64,000 nt of DNA from Sulfurisphaera ohwakuensis (GTDB lineage Archaea; Thermoproteota; Thermoprotei_A; Sulfolobales; Sulfolobaceae), in NCBI RefSeq assembly GCF_009729055.1, contig NZ_CP045484.1, positions 992,001-1,056,000 on the forward strand, written 5' to 3'. Position numbers and translations under genes: made by a program. The notes under the pieces were generated by a model. The model worked only from the letters and a program-made list of their open reading frames with translations. It searched no databases and had not been told where the DNA came from. This document shows, one piece after another, positions 18,633-27,643 of the stretch. Positions within the stretch are counted from its first letter, which is position 1, and every line of letters begins with the position of its first letter.

Positions 18633-19182
18633 TCTTTAATCCCTCCCAAAATTCGTATTCGTAATACTGAATCATCTTTGCAATTTCTAAGTATCTTCCT
18701 TTATATCTATTTATAATTTCTTCAGCCATTCTCTCATCAACCTTAACATTAGCAAACAGTTCCAAAAAACGTACATCATACTTATCTTTAAATTTTTCAA
18801 CTAACCTTTTACAGTTATAAGACCATACTGGCAAGTTAACAACTAGACCTAAAACTTGTTCGCCAGGATTAGCATAATTAGCTAACCATGCTAAATAATG
18901 AGTATAAGAGACAACTGATGGAATGGGCTCCCTTTTCTTTTCTGCTATCTCTCTAAGGATCTTTAAACCTTCATAGTCGCCCTGAAGTGCACTAACAAAG
19001 AAATCAATTTCATCTTGTTCCTTCGCTCTAGAAATCATTATTGCTAATGACCTTAAATCGTGGTTAACTATATACCACTGTTGATCATAAAATAACTTTA
19101 AAGTTTCAATCGAATTGAAAAGTTCATGAGATAAAATACGTGAATTTAACTCAGATATTTCTTTTCTTATTTCGCTTAACAT
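18607..19182 (-). CDS. TenA/PqqC-like (THI-4 superfamily) helical-bundle protein
   Basis: 191 residues, all-helical. The central segment YTHYLAWLANYANPGEQVLGLVVNLPVWSYNC matches the TenA/THI-4 family core, which includes thiaminase II and related salvage enzymes. A catalytic cysteine is possible at C123 in SYNCKR, but I cannot assign activity from sequence. It is cotranscribed with a membrane protein and lies about 1.4 kb from an ECF S-component gene. Thiamine-precursor salvage is a reasonable but unproven hypothesis. Confidence 0.65.
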   Translation of the reverse strand: MLSEIRKEISELNSRILSHELFNSIETLKLFYDQQWYIVNHDLRSLAIMISRAKEQDEIDFFVSALQGDYEGLKILREIAEKKREPIPSVVSYTHYLAWLANYANPGEQVLGLVVNLPVWSYNCKRLVEKFKDKYDVRFLELFANVKVDERMAEEIINRYKGRYLEIAKMIQYYEYEFWEGLKNVEKKGNI

Positions 19183-19246
19183 AATTAACTATCTTCAAAC
19201 GGTTTAATAAATTTCGATTAACCATTTTTACCTCTATGCCAAGTAT

Positions 19247-20506
19247 GTGTATGTGAAAATACTAATAGTTACATTTTGGAGTGATATCAATTTTTCAAAT
19301 GAAAAATTTTTTGTGTTTGATGAAAAAGGCGAAAGAACTTCAGTTGAACAAGAAGGACTAAATGAAACATTGGCTGAAGCAGAATTCCTAAAAGACAATA
19401 ATGACGTTAAAATAGTAGCCTTCCTGCCAACAACACTTTCACGTATTTTATCAGATCCTCCACCAGATTATAATCAACTAGTCCAACGACTTGAAGCAGA
19501 GGTAAAAAATAGAGTAAAAGTAGATTATGTTCACATTTTACCCTCAGAAGGAACAATAGGAAACCACGTTCATCATGAAGGATTAGGAAATTTCCATTTT
19601 TTATTTTACCTTAAGCTCTATGAAGATTTGCTTAAGGAAAGCCCAGATGCTATTTTATTAGATTTAAGTAGAACTTTCTCATATTATCAGAATTATACAA
19701 TATCGGCAACACAGTTAGCTTTAGATGATTATGTTATTACTACTAATAGAAAAAACTCTATACTAATTCAATATGCTAGAATAGATAATACATTGGTACC
19801 TCTATTTATTAAAGATTTCAAGAAAGTAAGGATATATGATTACTTAACTACTAACATCAAACTTTCAAAAGAAAAAGGATTTAGTACACAAGGGAAATCT
19901 GAAATCTATGGTATAGGAAAATCATTAGAACTAGGCTTCCCTCTAATTTTAATTTATTTGCTTAAGAATGCAAATAAATTAGTTCCTCCAGATGAATTTG
20001 AAAAGATGATTATAAACTCTATGAAAGTAAATAAAGGAGAAAAATACGAGATTGTAACTAATTTTGAAGCTCATGAAACAGCGCCATATTACTTCATAGG
20101 ATATCATTTCGTTAATTCTTATAAGAAAATAGCTGAAGAAAGTGAGATAAGTCTTGAGTCTTTAGAAAAACTACTCGAATTATTTGAAGATCCGCAAAGA
20201 AAACTTATCGTAAGAGAAATAGAAATTTTAAAAGATTTTAGCAAGTTAATGAAAGATGAAGAAGAACATTTATTAGACTATTTAATAAGAGTAGGAAATG
20301 CTCGAGTTATAGATTGGATGAAAGGAAAAGTTTCTGAAGATGAGAAAGAAGAGTGTGACGTTAATGAGGATGAAATGTATTCACACGCAGGCTTAGGGAG
20401 AAAATTCACCAAAATCATGGTAAAAGAAGGGAAAATAGTGGTTAAATATGCTGAGAACTGTATTGATGAAATTTTAAGTTGGGTGAAAAATATAGGAAAA
20501 GAGTAA
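19247..20506 (+). CDS. Csx1-like CARF-HEPN protein
   Basis: 419 residues from a GTG. The N-terminal half resembles a CARF sensor domain: a first strand KILIVTFWSD, a variable loop, and a second strand with AILLDLSRTFSYYQNYT near residue 135, in the position of the DL-x-HG nucleotide-binding motif of Csx1 proteins. The C-terminal half is helical and ends in a HEPN-like segment MYSHAGLGRKFTKI near residue 380. Csx1 RNases are activated by cyclic oligoadenylate from type III CRISPR complexes. The arginine normally 4-6 residues before the HEPN histidine is not visible. No cas genes or arrays are in the window. It is 37 bases upstream of nurA on the same strand. Confidence 0.7.
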   Translation: MYVKILIVTFWSDINFSNEKFFVFDEKGERTSVEQEGLNETLAEAEFLKDNNDVKIVAFLPTTLSRILSDPPPDYNQLVQRLEAEVKNRVKVDYVHILPSEGTIGNHVHHEGLGNFHFLFYLKLYEDLLKESPDAILLDLSRTFSYYQNYTISATQLALDDYVITTNRKNSILIQYARIDNTLVPLFIKDFKKVRIYDYLTTNIKLSKEKGFSTQGKSEIYGIGKSLELGFPLILIYLLKNANKLVPPDEFEKMIINSMKVNKGEKYEIVTNFEAHETAPYYFIGYHFVNSYKKIAEESEISLESLEKLLELFEDPQRKLIVREIEILKDFSKLMKDEEEHLLDYLIRVGNARVIDWMKGKVSEDEKEECDVNEDEMYSHAGLGRKFTKIMVKEGKIVVKYAENCIDEILSWVKNIGKE

Positions 20507-20543
20507 TGAAGCAGTTTAAATATTTTTAATCAAAACCTATTTT

Positions 20544-21698
20544 GTGCCAAGTTCAGCTTATGAGATTAAGAAAAAGGTAGAAAAAATCGGAAAACAGATT
20601 AGTATTATTAAGGGAAAGATCACTGGAGTAGTAGATATTTCTGGAAATCCCGATCACCCATTATTTGAGGCTGAAACAACGGTATCAAATGTCAACGAAA
20701 ACATTTTTCACAAGATAGAGGAAAAAAAGGAAAACATTAGTATTGCTTCCATAGATTCGTCCTCTAGGTATTTAAGAGATCCTTCAGTAAATATGGTATT
20801 TGTTGGTCTAGGAGTATATAGTAATATTAAAGGAATTAAAGTAGGCCCATTTGATATTGACATTAATTTTATGGCAATAGGGACTTTTGAAGACTTACTA
20901 AAGGAATTTAATCCAGAGAGTGGTGTAAGAGTAAAAAATTACGTTAATAAATACTTTACTGAGGACTATAGGATAGATGATATAGCTGATGAATTAAGAT
21001 TAGAAGCTGAGAATGCTGGGCTGAAAGAGAATAGAGATACCCACGACCTAGTAATAGTTGATGGGCCATTGTTCCCCACGCCATTAGAATTAAGTGAATT
21101 AGAATTACAATCTGAAGGAAGAAAAAGACATCAAGAAGCTTACTTACAATTAACAAAAGATAGAATCGCTATACTTAGAAATAATGTTGTAGGTGTCGTA
21201 AAAAGACTTGAGACCTCACAAAAACTTTACAAAGTAGATAAAGTAAAACAACTTTTAGGAATACGCTATCCAATAAATGATGCTGAAATACTAAACCAAA
21301 TAAGAATTAAAACGGGGTTTAAACAAGGATTATTAGGCCCGTTTAAAATAGAGTTTAATTCAAAATATTTCGATGCACCAACTCGTTATGCTTACTATTT
21401 AGTTTTGACAAACCCTATAGGGATGAGCAGTTATTGCAGAATTGAATCTTTATCCTTAAATTCGCTGGAAGAATTAACACCACATATTGTAAATAGAATT
21501 AGTGAGAGATTAATTCCTACTTATATAGAGATTGCTGACAATTTAAGCAAAAGGGTCTCAGCTTCACTCTTCATTACAGCTTACCAGATTTTAAGCAGAA
21601 TAATCAGCGTAGTTCATGATGACAAACTAACGTATTATAATGAGGTTAGATCTCTTTCAGAGTCTTTATTACAACATCAGAGAACTTTATTGACCTAA
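20544..21698 (+). CDS. nurA: NurA-domain 5'-3' nuclease
   Basis: 384 residues. The motif IASIDSSSRYLRD near residue 69 holds the first catalytic Asp of the NurA fold. VIVDGPLFPTPLELS near residue 170 holds the second. NurA is an RNase H-like nuclease that works with the HerA hexamer in DNA end resection. Canonical archaeal nurA lies in an operon with rad50, mre11 and herA. Here there is no rad50/mre11, and the partner herA gene is on the opposite strand with 53 bases of overlap at the 3' ends. This suggests a second, specialised HerA-NurA pair. Alternative start codons near 20544 (GTG) are possible. Confidence 0.85.
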   Translation: MPSSAYEIKKKVEKIGKQISIIKGKITGVVDISGNPDHPLFEAETTVSNVNENIFHKIEEKKENISIASIDSSSRYLRDPSVNMVFVGLGVYSNIKGIKVGPFDIDINFMAIGTFEDLLKEFNPESGVRVKNYVNKYFTEDYRIDDIADELRLEAENAGLKENRDTHDLVIVDGPLFPTPLELSELELQSEGRKRHQEAYLQLTKDRIAILRNNVVGVVKRLETSQKLYKVDKVKQLLGIRYPINDAEILNQIRIKTGFKQGLLGPFKIEFNSKYFDAPTRYAYYLVLTNPIGMSSYCRIESLSLNSLEELTPHIVNRISERLIPTYIEIADNLSKRVSASLFITAYQILSRIISVVHDDKLTYYNEVRSLSESLLQHQRTLLT

Positions 21699-23487
21699 TT
21701 ACACCTAAACCAGCTGGTGCAGTTAAGAGAATATCAGCGTAGTCTTCAAAGCCTAATTTTTCTAAAACATTTTCCTCATTTCTCATTACAATTTTTGTAT
21801 TAGATAATTGGAGTACTAATGGATTTAAATCGTCTGGCATATGAGTTGCTAGAATAACAGATATTTTTCTAACCCTTCCTAACCTCATTAGCCTATTTAA
21901 TAGTCCCTCTATGATAGATTTTGACTCCTCATCCCTAGTTTGTGGGAAGTATTCATGAGCTTCATCTAAAGCTAAAATTGTTAGTGAATTGTCTCTCTCC
22001 TTCTTTTTGTATAATTCATCCTTATATGAGTAAAAGTCCGAAAGAATAGAATAAGCAACCATTGCTATTGCTTCCACTGATGCTGTGTAATCTAAAATCC
22101 AACTTAAGTCAACAACAGCTTTCTTTTTCAGTCTTTGAAAGTCCAAATCGAAAGTACCGTTAACATTAAAGATCCCAAATTCGCTTACACTCCTTAATGC
22201 TCTTATTATTGCATCCTGAGTTTGAAAAGCTAAATCTAGAGGTGATAAGTTTTTATCTAATTGTTTCAAAGACGTTATTGCATTTTTATCTTCACCCATA
22301 ATATGTCTAAATAACCTACTTGTGTAAATTGCAATATAATCGTCAGCATAGCTATAATATGTTGAACTTTTCCCCTTCTTTTGGAATTGTAGTTTCACAT
22401 CATCATTAAGTAATGAGGATGGGGTAAGGAGCTTAAAAATCTCCGATTCAATTTTCTCCTTCGGTAAAGATAGGTCGTGAGATATATTTTCTGCAATCTT
22501 ATCAATTCCTTTCTTAAAATTATTCATAATTACAGGCCAAAATACCCTAGCCATTGGCGACATATAAGGGGTTAATTTATGCATATAGTCAATAACTTTA
22601 GTAAAATTAATCGAATAAGGTATTAAATGAACTATTGACTTCTCACATTCTAAAAGAATCTCATTATCTCTAATATCTCCAGAAACTGGCATAGCACAAC
22701 CGTATCTTTCAGCAAACTGAGTTCCCAACTCTAGACTAGCCCTACTTGATGGAACATCATTAACCATCATTATGACACTGGGCATAATAACAGAGAACTC
22801 CTCACCCCTAGATATTAAATGCCTTACAAAATCCCCTTGTCTATCAAAAAATACAGCATTCACATTCTGAGATAATATAGTCTTTAACAGAGTAGTCTTT
22901 CCAGAACCTGTGGTACCTATAATTAAGATATGATGAACTAAGCTTTCTTCATCTAGATTTATATATGCATCTATTTCTTTACCACCAGAGAAGATCTTGC
23001 CAATTTTAATACCTTCACGTGGAATCCCCAATGCATCTTGTAATAAACTTTCCTTTGGTCTAAAAACTGGCGATTGTGGATCAATTGGTGTGACTGCAGG
23101 TCTTTTTACGTTGTTTTCAATTTCAGAAATTGGTTTAAGCTCAAGAAAAGTTTGAGTCATTATAGTTGTAGGATCCCTTGGAAATGATGATTCTCTAATG
23201 TTAAATTCAGCAAGCATATCGGCTCTTTCAATGGATACAACTTCTCCAATAACTACTACTGGCGAGATAATAGTCCTTATTGCTAAATACTCTCCTTTTC
23301 TAACATTACTGTTCATATAATCTAGAAATGCTAGGTCAATTCCTATATAACTTTTCTCGCCTAATCTTATAGTCTCAAATCTGGTAACTCTGCCTAAAAT
23401 CTTACCATCAATACTATTTTGTAAAGCAAATGAATCAGCTTCTTCCAATTTCTTTGACAACTCTTGAACTAATAACTCCTCATCCAT
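21646..23487 (-). CDS. herA: HerA-like bipolar DNA translocase/ATPase
   Basis: About 613 residues from the ATG at 23487; a longer frame to 23526 exists, but the A/T-rich box 25 bases upstream of 23487 falls inside it and suggests a leaderless start. The N-terminal about 120 residues fit the HAS-barrel. Walker A is IIGTTGSGKTTLL near residue 190 and Walker B LALDEAHEYFPQTRDEES near residue 500, followed by a sensor ILATHMPDDL. HerA forms hexamers that pump DNA and stimulate NurA. It converges on nurA, and only the 3' ends overlap. Its sequence differs from the Mre11-linked HerA in the lack of operon partners. Confidence 0.88.
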   Translation of the reverse strand: MDEELLVQELSKKLEEADSFALQNSIDGKILGRVTRFETIRLGEKSYIGIDLAFLDYMNSNVRKGEYLAIRTIISPVVVIGEVVSIERADMLAEFNIRESSFPRDPTTIMTQTFLELKPISEIENNVKRPAVTPIDPQSPVFRPKESLLQDALGIPREGIKIGKIFSGGKEIDAYINLDEESLVHHILIIGTTGSGKTTLLKTILSQNVNAVFFDRQGDFVRHLISRGEEFSVIMPSVIMMVNDVPSSRASLELGTQFAERYGCAMPVSGDIRDNEILLECEKSIVHLIPYSINFTKVIDYMHKLTPYMSPMARVFWPVIMNNFKKGIDKIAENISHDLSLPKEKIESEIFKLLTPSSLLNDDVKLQFQKKGKSSTYYSYADDYIAIYTSRLFRHIMGEDKNAITSLKQLDKNLSPLDLAFQTQDAIIRALRSVSEFGIFNVNGTFDLDFQRLKKKAVVDLSWILDYTASVEAIAMVAYSILSDFYSYKDELYKKKERDNSLTILALDEAHEYFPQTRDEESKSIIEGLLNRLMRLGRVRKISVILATHMPDDLNPLVLQLSNTKIVMRNEENVLEKLGFEDYADILLTAPAGLGVIRSIKFSDVVIKTLKEI

Positions 23488-23674
23488 AAGAGTATAATGG
23501 AAATAAAGAATATTTAAGTTATTCATGGTAAGAACGCAATATCAATTTCAAATGAATTAAAACTAACGATCTATTGCTACTGAAAAAATAAAAACTACTA
23601 ATTTCCTAGTATCTGTATATATTCGATAACTGTTGTTATGAAAAAATAAATATAACTTCAGTTACTATTCTCAT

Positions 23675-24613
23675 ATGAGTGGACAAACTGAACTAGAAGG
23701 AGTTAAATCAATAAGAAGTGGTGTACTATTCGAAATAATAACTGCATTACTAGTTGGAATAGGAATCATAATACTTTTAACATCAGGAGTTTTGACTGCC
23801 GGCCTCTCTGGTTCTGCTGTCGGAGCTGCTAGTGGTATTGTTGGTACCCTCATTGGATTAGTTGTGCTAATCATTATTGGAGTTATAATTGGAATTGTAG
23901 GACTGCTAAGAATTAGAAGCGGTTTTAATATATTAAAGGCTGTGGGAAGAGATGTTGGAATTGGCGGAACTGGTGTTACATTACTACTTGTTGGATATAT
24001 ATTGATGGTAATTGGTGCTCTACTAGCTATTGTTTTCATTGGTATACCCATCCTTTTTATTGGTGCCATATTAGCACTAATAGGTCAAATATTGCTTGGT
24101 ATAGGATTTTATAGAATCGGAGAGATTTATAATACTGGTTTAGTTAAGGTTGGAGGAATATTAGTAGTTCTATCAATAATCACAGATCTTTTAGGTTTTA
24201 TTGGATACATACTAGTTTATGTTGGACTTGGAAGAGTAGTAAATAATCTGCCCATAACTACATCAGCACCAATGCAAACTTATTACCCTCCAACAACACC
24301 TATACCACAGCCTAGTACACAAGCTGTTCAAATTTACCAGGTTGGTCAAGGAGTTTTAAGGAGTGATGGCTATGCACAATTTACATTATATACAACAACA
24401 CAAACAACAATTGTTTCAGCCTCTATTGAAGGAACTAATCTACAAGCAACATATATTAACCCAATCATTTTACAAGCTGGGAATAACAATATTACGGCTT
24501 ACTTCGGGAACATAAGCAATTTAACGCCCGGAACAACATACATAATCAACTTAACTATTAACGCTCAAGGAAATATGATGAATATAAAAGTAACAATAGT
24601 TTACCAACCCTAA
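23675..24613 (+). CDS. DUF973-family membrane protein
   Basis: 312 residues. It starts SGQTELEGVKSIRSGVLFEI, the characteristic opening of Sulfolobales DUF973 proteins. About five membrane helices rich in Gly/Ile/Val follow to residue 190, then a Pro/Thr/Gln-rich linker, then a beta-rich C-terminal domain (residues 225-312) like a small immunoglobulin-type fold, probably outside the membrane. Function unknown; DUF973 genes are widespread in Sulfolobales membranes. Monocistronic. Confidence 0.8.
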   Translation: MSGQTELEGVKSIRSGVLFEIITALLVGIGIIILLTSGVLTAGLSGSAVGAASGIVGTLIGLVVLIIIGVIIGIVGLLRIRSGFNILKAVGRDVGIGGTGVTLLLVGYILMVIGALLAIVFIGIPILFIGAILALIGQILLGIGFYRIGEIYNTGLVKVGGILVVLSIITDLLGFIGYILVYVGLGRVVNNLPITTSAPMQTYYPPTTPIPQPSTQAVQIYQVGQGVLRSDGYAQFTLYTTTQTTIVSASIEGTNLQATYINPIILQAGNNNITAYFGNISNLTPGTTYIINLTINAQGNMMNIKVTIVYQP

Positions 24614-24879
24614 GCTATTATTTTTATTATTACCGTATATATACGAGTCTTAATGACGAGATTTTAAAAGGTAAAATATTTTATATTATTTTAAACGTAA
24701 CATAAGAATGTAGGCCTTAAACCACAAATTCATTTTACAAAAATAATTTCAAAGAATAATTATCCATTATCCTGAAAATTTTGTAATTAGAGAAAAAGTT
24801 AAGGAAATGGAGTAATATTACCTTGGGGAGAATAATACCGGACTCCATCCACCCAAAAGCATGCATAAATTAAGGAAAA

Positions 24880-25737
24880 ATCATCTTCCATCATAAACTT
24901 CAAGGCTGAAGAAGTAAAGAGAACACTTATAACAGCAGCACTTATTAGGGATTCAGTAGAAAACAAGTCTAAGGAATATCACCACAAACAGTGAGGAATT
25001 ACGTGGAAGAACAACCAAATTGAACAAATGCTAGACATGATCAAGATATGATCTCAATTAAGGAATTGGGTGGTAAAAAGAGTGTAAGAATATCAATAGA
25101 TTGGACATACAAGGGAAAACCAGTAGAAGGACTAAGCGGATCAGAACACGGTTACGCATGAAATTACGAAATAACGAGAGTAAAGGGAAAAATACTAATA
25201 CTAGCATTCACACGCGTAGAAAAAGGAGTGAGTAGATTAGAGATAGTAGAAAAATTAATAGAACAAATCTTGGCATTAGGCCTTGAAATAGAACCAGCAG
25301 TACTAGATGTCGGGTTTTACTCAGTAGATGTGATCAACTACTTGTCAAGATTTAACTTTATCATAGCAGTACCCGTGGAAAACATCACAATTTTGACGGA
25401 GAATATACTGTAAAATCAAGGGGTAAGAAGACAGCACTAAGATTAATAGTACATCACTGTAGGGAAAAGAAATACTTGGCAAAGGGAACAAACTTAGACG
25501 TGAATAGGAGAATTGTTATAAAGTGGTATAATAAGGTTAGGACACCAATAGAGACAACATACAAAGATAATCAAATCATTCCTCATTTTCACACTATCAA
25601 GAAATTGGTTATTCAGATTATTCATCTTTATCCTAACAATGCTAATATACACACTATACTTACTCCTCAAGAGGACAACGAGCAAAGAAGACTTCCGCTT
25701 GCTATTAATTATCTTGTTATTACAAGATAATATTACT
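24880..25737 (+). pseudogene. Decayed ISH3-type transposase
   Basis: The plus strand in shifting frames encodes pieces parallel to the intact transposase at 29547-30596. They are AEEVKRTLITAALIRDSVEN (from about 24898), SPQTVRNYVEEQ, VRISIDWTYKGKPVEGL (DDE first Asp), a TGA where the intact copy has Trp in GYSWNYA, then LGLEIEPAVLDVGFYSVDVI (second Asp) and VRTPIETTYKD (Glu region). Several frameshifts and stops make it dead. An inverted pair AGTAATATTACCTT (24811) and AAGATAATATTACT (25724) could mark its ends, but it differs from the termini of the intact copy. Confidence 0.85.
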
Positions 25738-25997
25738 ATTTTCCAAGAATATTTAGTTAAACTATTTTATCCAATTTTTAATTCCTTTGAATTATTTTCG
25801 AGGTGATGAAATTGAGGTCTAGGGTAAGATCTAATAAATTTTATTGTGATCTTCATTTAGTTTTTATGATGGTCACTAGTGATTTTTTGTATAATATCGA
25901 AGGCTTATTTTATATAATTTTTACTAACATTCACATCATTACTGAAAATCTTAAAGAGTAACATTTAACAAAAAAACAATTATTAGTAGGAGCAAAA

Positions 25998-26435
25998 ATG
26001 GTTGAAATAATAGATCATACGAAAGTAATAGAGGAAAATCTCGATAAACTCCCTAAGCCACCAGGTGAAGTGCAAATCTTAGAGAAAAGGCATGGAAGCC
26101 TAGATGAGATAACAGTAGGATACGTAAAAACGCCATACAGTGAAGGATATGAAATAGATATCGATGCAGGCAATGGAGTACACTATGTAATTGTGCCACA
26201 CTTATCAAAAAATGGCTTAATTGTAAACGTAGAAAAATTTGCCAATGTACTTAATAAAGGAGATTACTTAGAATTGGATATTAAAGCAATAATGATAACT
26301 AATGGAGCTAAATCCATTATTAAAGTGCTAGATTGCAGATATAGAATTCCCAGATTAAAAATGACTGTCGAAGAACTAGCAGACAAGATGAAAAAGGAAG
26401 GGTTAAGTTTTATAAAAATAGAAAGAATAGGGTGA
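25998..26435 (+). CDS. Hypothetical protein, 145 aa, first gene of a small-peptide/ABC cassette
   Basis: I do not recognise it. It is soluble, mixed alpha/beta, with a single Cys (LDCRYR), a central GNGVHYVIVPHL segment and a helical C-terminus. Ribosome site TAGGAG precedes the ATG. Four bases separate its stop from the Cys-rich peptide gene, and the run of closely spaced genes continues to 28295, so this is one transcription unit. It could modify, bind or protect against the peptide; nothing in the sequence decides this. Confidence 0.7.
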   Translation: MVEIIDHTKVIEENLDKLPKPPGEVQILEKRHGSLDEITVGYVKTPYSEGYEIDIDAGNGVHYVIVPHLSKNGLIVNVEKFANVLNKGDYLELDIKAIMITNGAKSIIKVLDCRYRIPRLKMTVEELADKMKKEGLSFIKIERIG

Positions 26436-26439
26436 TACT

Positions 26440-26589
26440 ATGCCTGAGGCAAGTGAATTAGTACTGGACTTCTGCACACAAGTTCAATGCAATGGACAAC
26501 CCTGTAAGATAATTACTGACTCTATGACGTGCGGTGAGAAATGCCTTGCTGAGGCAGCTGCAGCAGACGCATGTGAAATATTCTGCTAG
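26440..26589 (+). CDS. Cysteine-rich small peptide, 49 aa
   Basis: An ATG with a GGGTGA ribosome site six bases upstream starts a 49-residue frame with seven cysteines at positions 12, 17, 22, 31, 35, 45 and 49 (spacing C-x4-C-x4-C-x8-C-x3-C-x9-C-x3-C, the last Cys being the final residue). The first 11 residues (MPEASELVLDF) are Cys-free and acidic, like a short leader. An A-rich helical stretch lies before the last pair. There is no signal peptide. Possible roles: metal-binding peptide, disulfide- or thioether-rich secreted peptide, or RiPP-like precursor. Context (small membrane protein, ABC exporter-type genes) favours an exported product. Confidence 0.65.
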   Translation: MPEASELVLDFCTQVQCNGQPCKIITDSMTCGEKCLAEAAAADACEIFC

Positions 26590-26599
26590 TGAATAAATA

Positions 26600-26839
26600 A
26601 TGTCCCTTTTTTCTATCTTATTTTACACAATTTTACCTGCAATATTTCTCATAGCTGTAATTATCATTGTATACTCAGGAAAAATTCATCCCAATTTAAA
26701 AATAGGTATACCTATATTAGCATTTGGTATAGCACTTATAGTAGTTGGAATAGTAATTGCAAATCCACCCCTCTCTATTATAGGTTTTTTTATTTTTGTA
26801 ATTTCCTTAATTTTTATGCCAAGGAGACATAGGTGGTAA
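26600..26839 (+). CDS. Small membrane protein, 79 aa
   Basis: Three hydrophobic segments (about residues 4-25, 34-53, 56-72) ending in a basic tail MPRRHRW. No family recognised. It lies 10 bases after the Cys-rich peptide stop and 3 bases before the ABC ATPase start. In peptide-export or bacteriocin loci such small proteins often give immunity or help the exporter; that is inference only. Confidence 0.65.
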   Translation: MSLFSILFYTILPAIFLIAVIIIVYSGKIHPNLKIGIPILAFGIALIVVGIVIANPPLSIIGFFIFVISLIFMPRRHRW

Positions 26840-26842
26840 TAG

Positions 26843-27643
26843 ATGTTGGGCCTTTATGACGTCAGTTCAGGCTATGGCAAAAAAATAGTCCTACAAGGCA
26901 TTTCGTTTGAAATTAGGGAAAGTGGAGTTTATATTGTTCTAGGTAGGAACGGTTCGGGTAAGACAACTCTACTAAGGACTATTGCGGGAATTCTTAAGCC
27001 CATAAAAGGAAAAATTGTAAAGGAAGGTTCGATAGCTTACCTCTCTCATTCCTTAGCATTACCTAACGAGATGACGGTAAAGGAGGCGTTAGAATTCTTT
27101 TCTAGCATTTTAGGTGGGGATGTGGATAACGTGGTCGAGAAATTTGACTTAAAGGACTTACTGGACAAGAAGATTGTTGATTTATCTCAAGGGCAGAAGA
27201 AGAGGGTTTCAATTGCAAAGATCTTCTTAAAGGATTACGATATTTACCTCTTTGACGAACCTACCGAGAATCTAGACCCTATTACCGCGTCAAAGATAAG
27301 GGAGGAGATAGTTTCACTGTCTAAGTCAAAAATCGTAATTTACACTTCTCACAACCTCTACGAAGCTAGGGACATTGGGGAGCACGTCTTAGTGATAGAT
27401 GGAGGGAGGCTTAAGTTCTTTAAGCCCATAAGCGAGATTAGGCTCAAGGAGTATAAGATAGGGATAAGGGCTTCGCAAAACCTCTCTAAAATACTGAACG
27501 GGGAGTACCAGGGCGAGTACTTTGTTATTACAGTTGACGACCCTTCAAAAGTTAACCAAATAATACAAGAGTTGTTAAGTAAAAATATACAAATTTATGA
27601 GATTAAAGAAATGAAGAACCCTCTGGAGGATCTGTTAAAATGA
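26843..27643 (+). CDS. ABC transporter ATPase (ABC-2 exporter type)
   Basis: 266 residues. Walker A GRNGSGKTTLLR near residue 36, Q-loop replaced by AYLSHSLALP, signature LSQGQKKRVSI near residue 126, Walker B IYLFDEPTENLDP, H-loop IYTSHNLYEA. The fold and short length match ATPases paired with ABC-2 type permeases that export drugs, peptides or lipids. Its stop overlaps the permease ATG (ATGA). Codon usage looks richer in G/C than the AT-rich neighbours (for example many AGG and CTC codons around 27300-27450), which may mean a different origin. Confidence 0.88.
   Translation: MLGLYDVSSGYGKKIVLQGISFEIRESGVYIVLGRNGSGKTTLLRTIAGILKPIKGKIVKEGSIAYLSHSLALPNEMTVKEALEFFSSILGGDVDNVVEKFDLKDLLDKKIVDLSQGQKKRVSIAKIFLKDYDIYLFDEPTENLDPITASKIREEIVSLSKSKIVIYTSHNLYEARDIGEHVLVIDGGRLKFFKPISEIRLKEYKIGIRASQNLSKILNGEYQGEYFVITVDDPSKVNQIIQELLSKNIQIYEIKEMKNPLEDLLK

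Noticed and set aside
23671-24069. 132-codon open frame antisense to the DUF973 gene
   Set aside because: Low-complexity Ile/Pro/Thr composition typical of the complement of a membrane protein.
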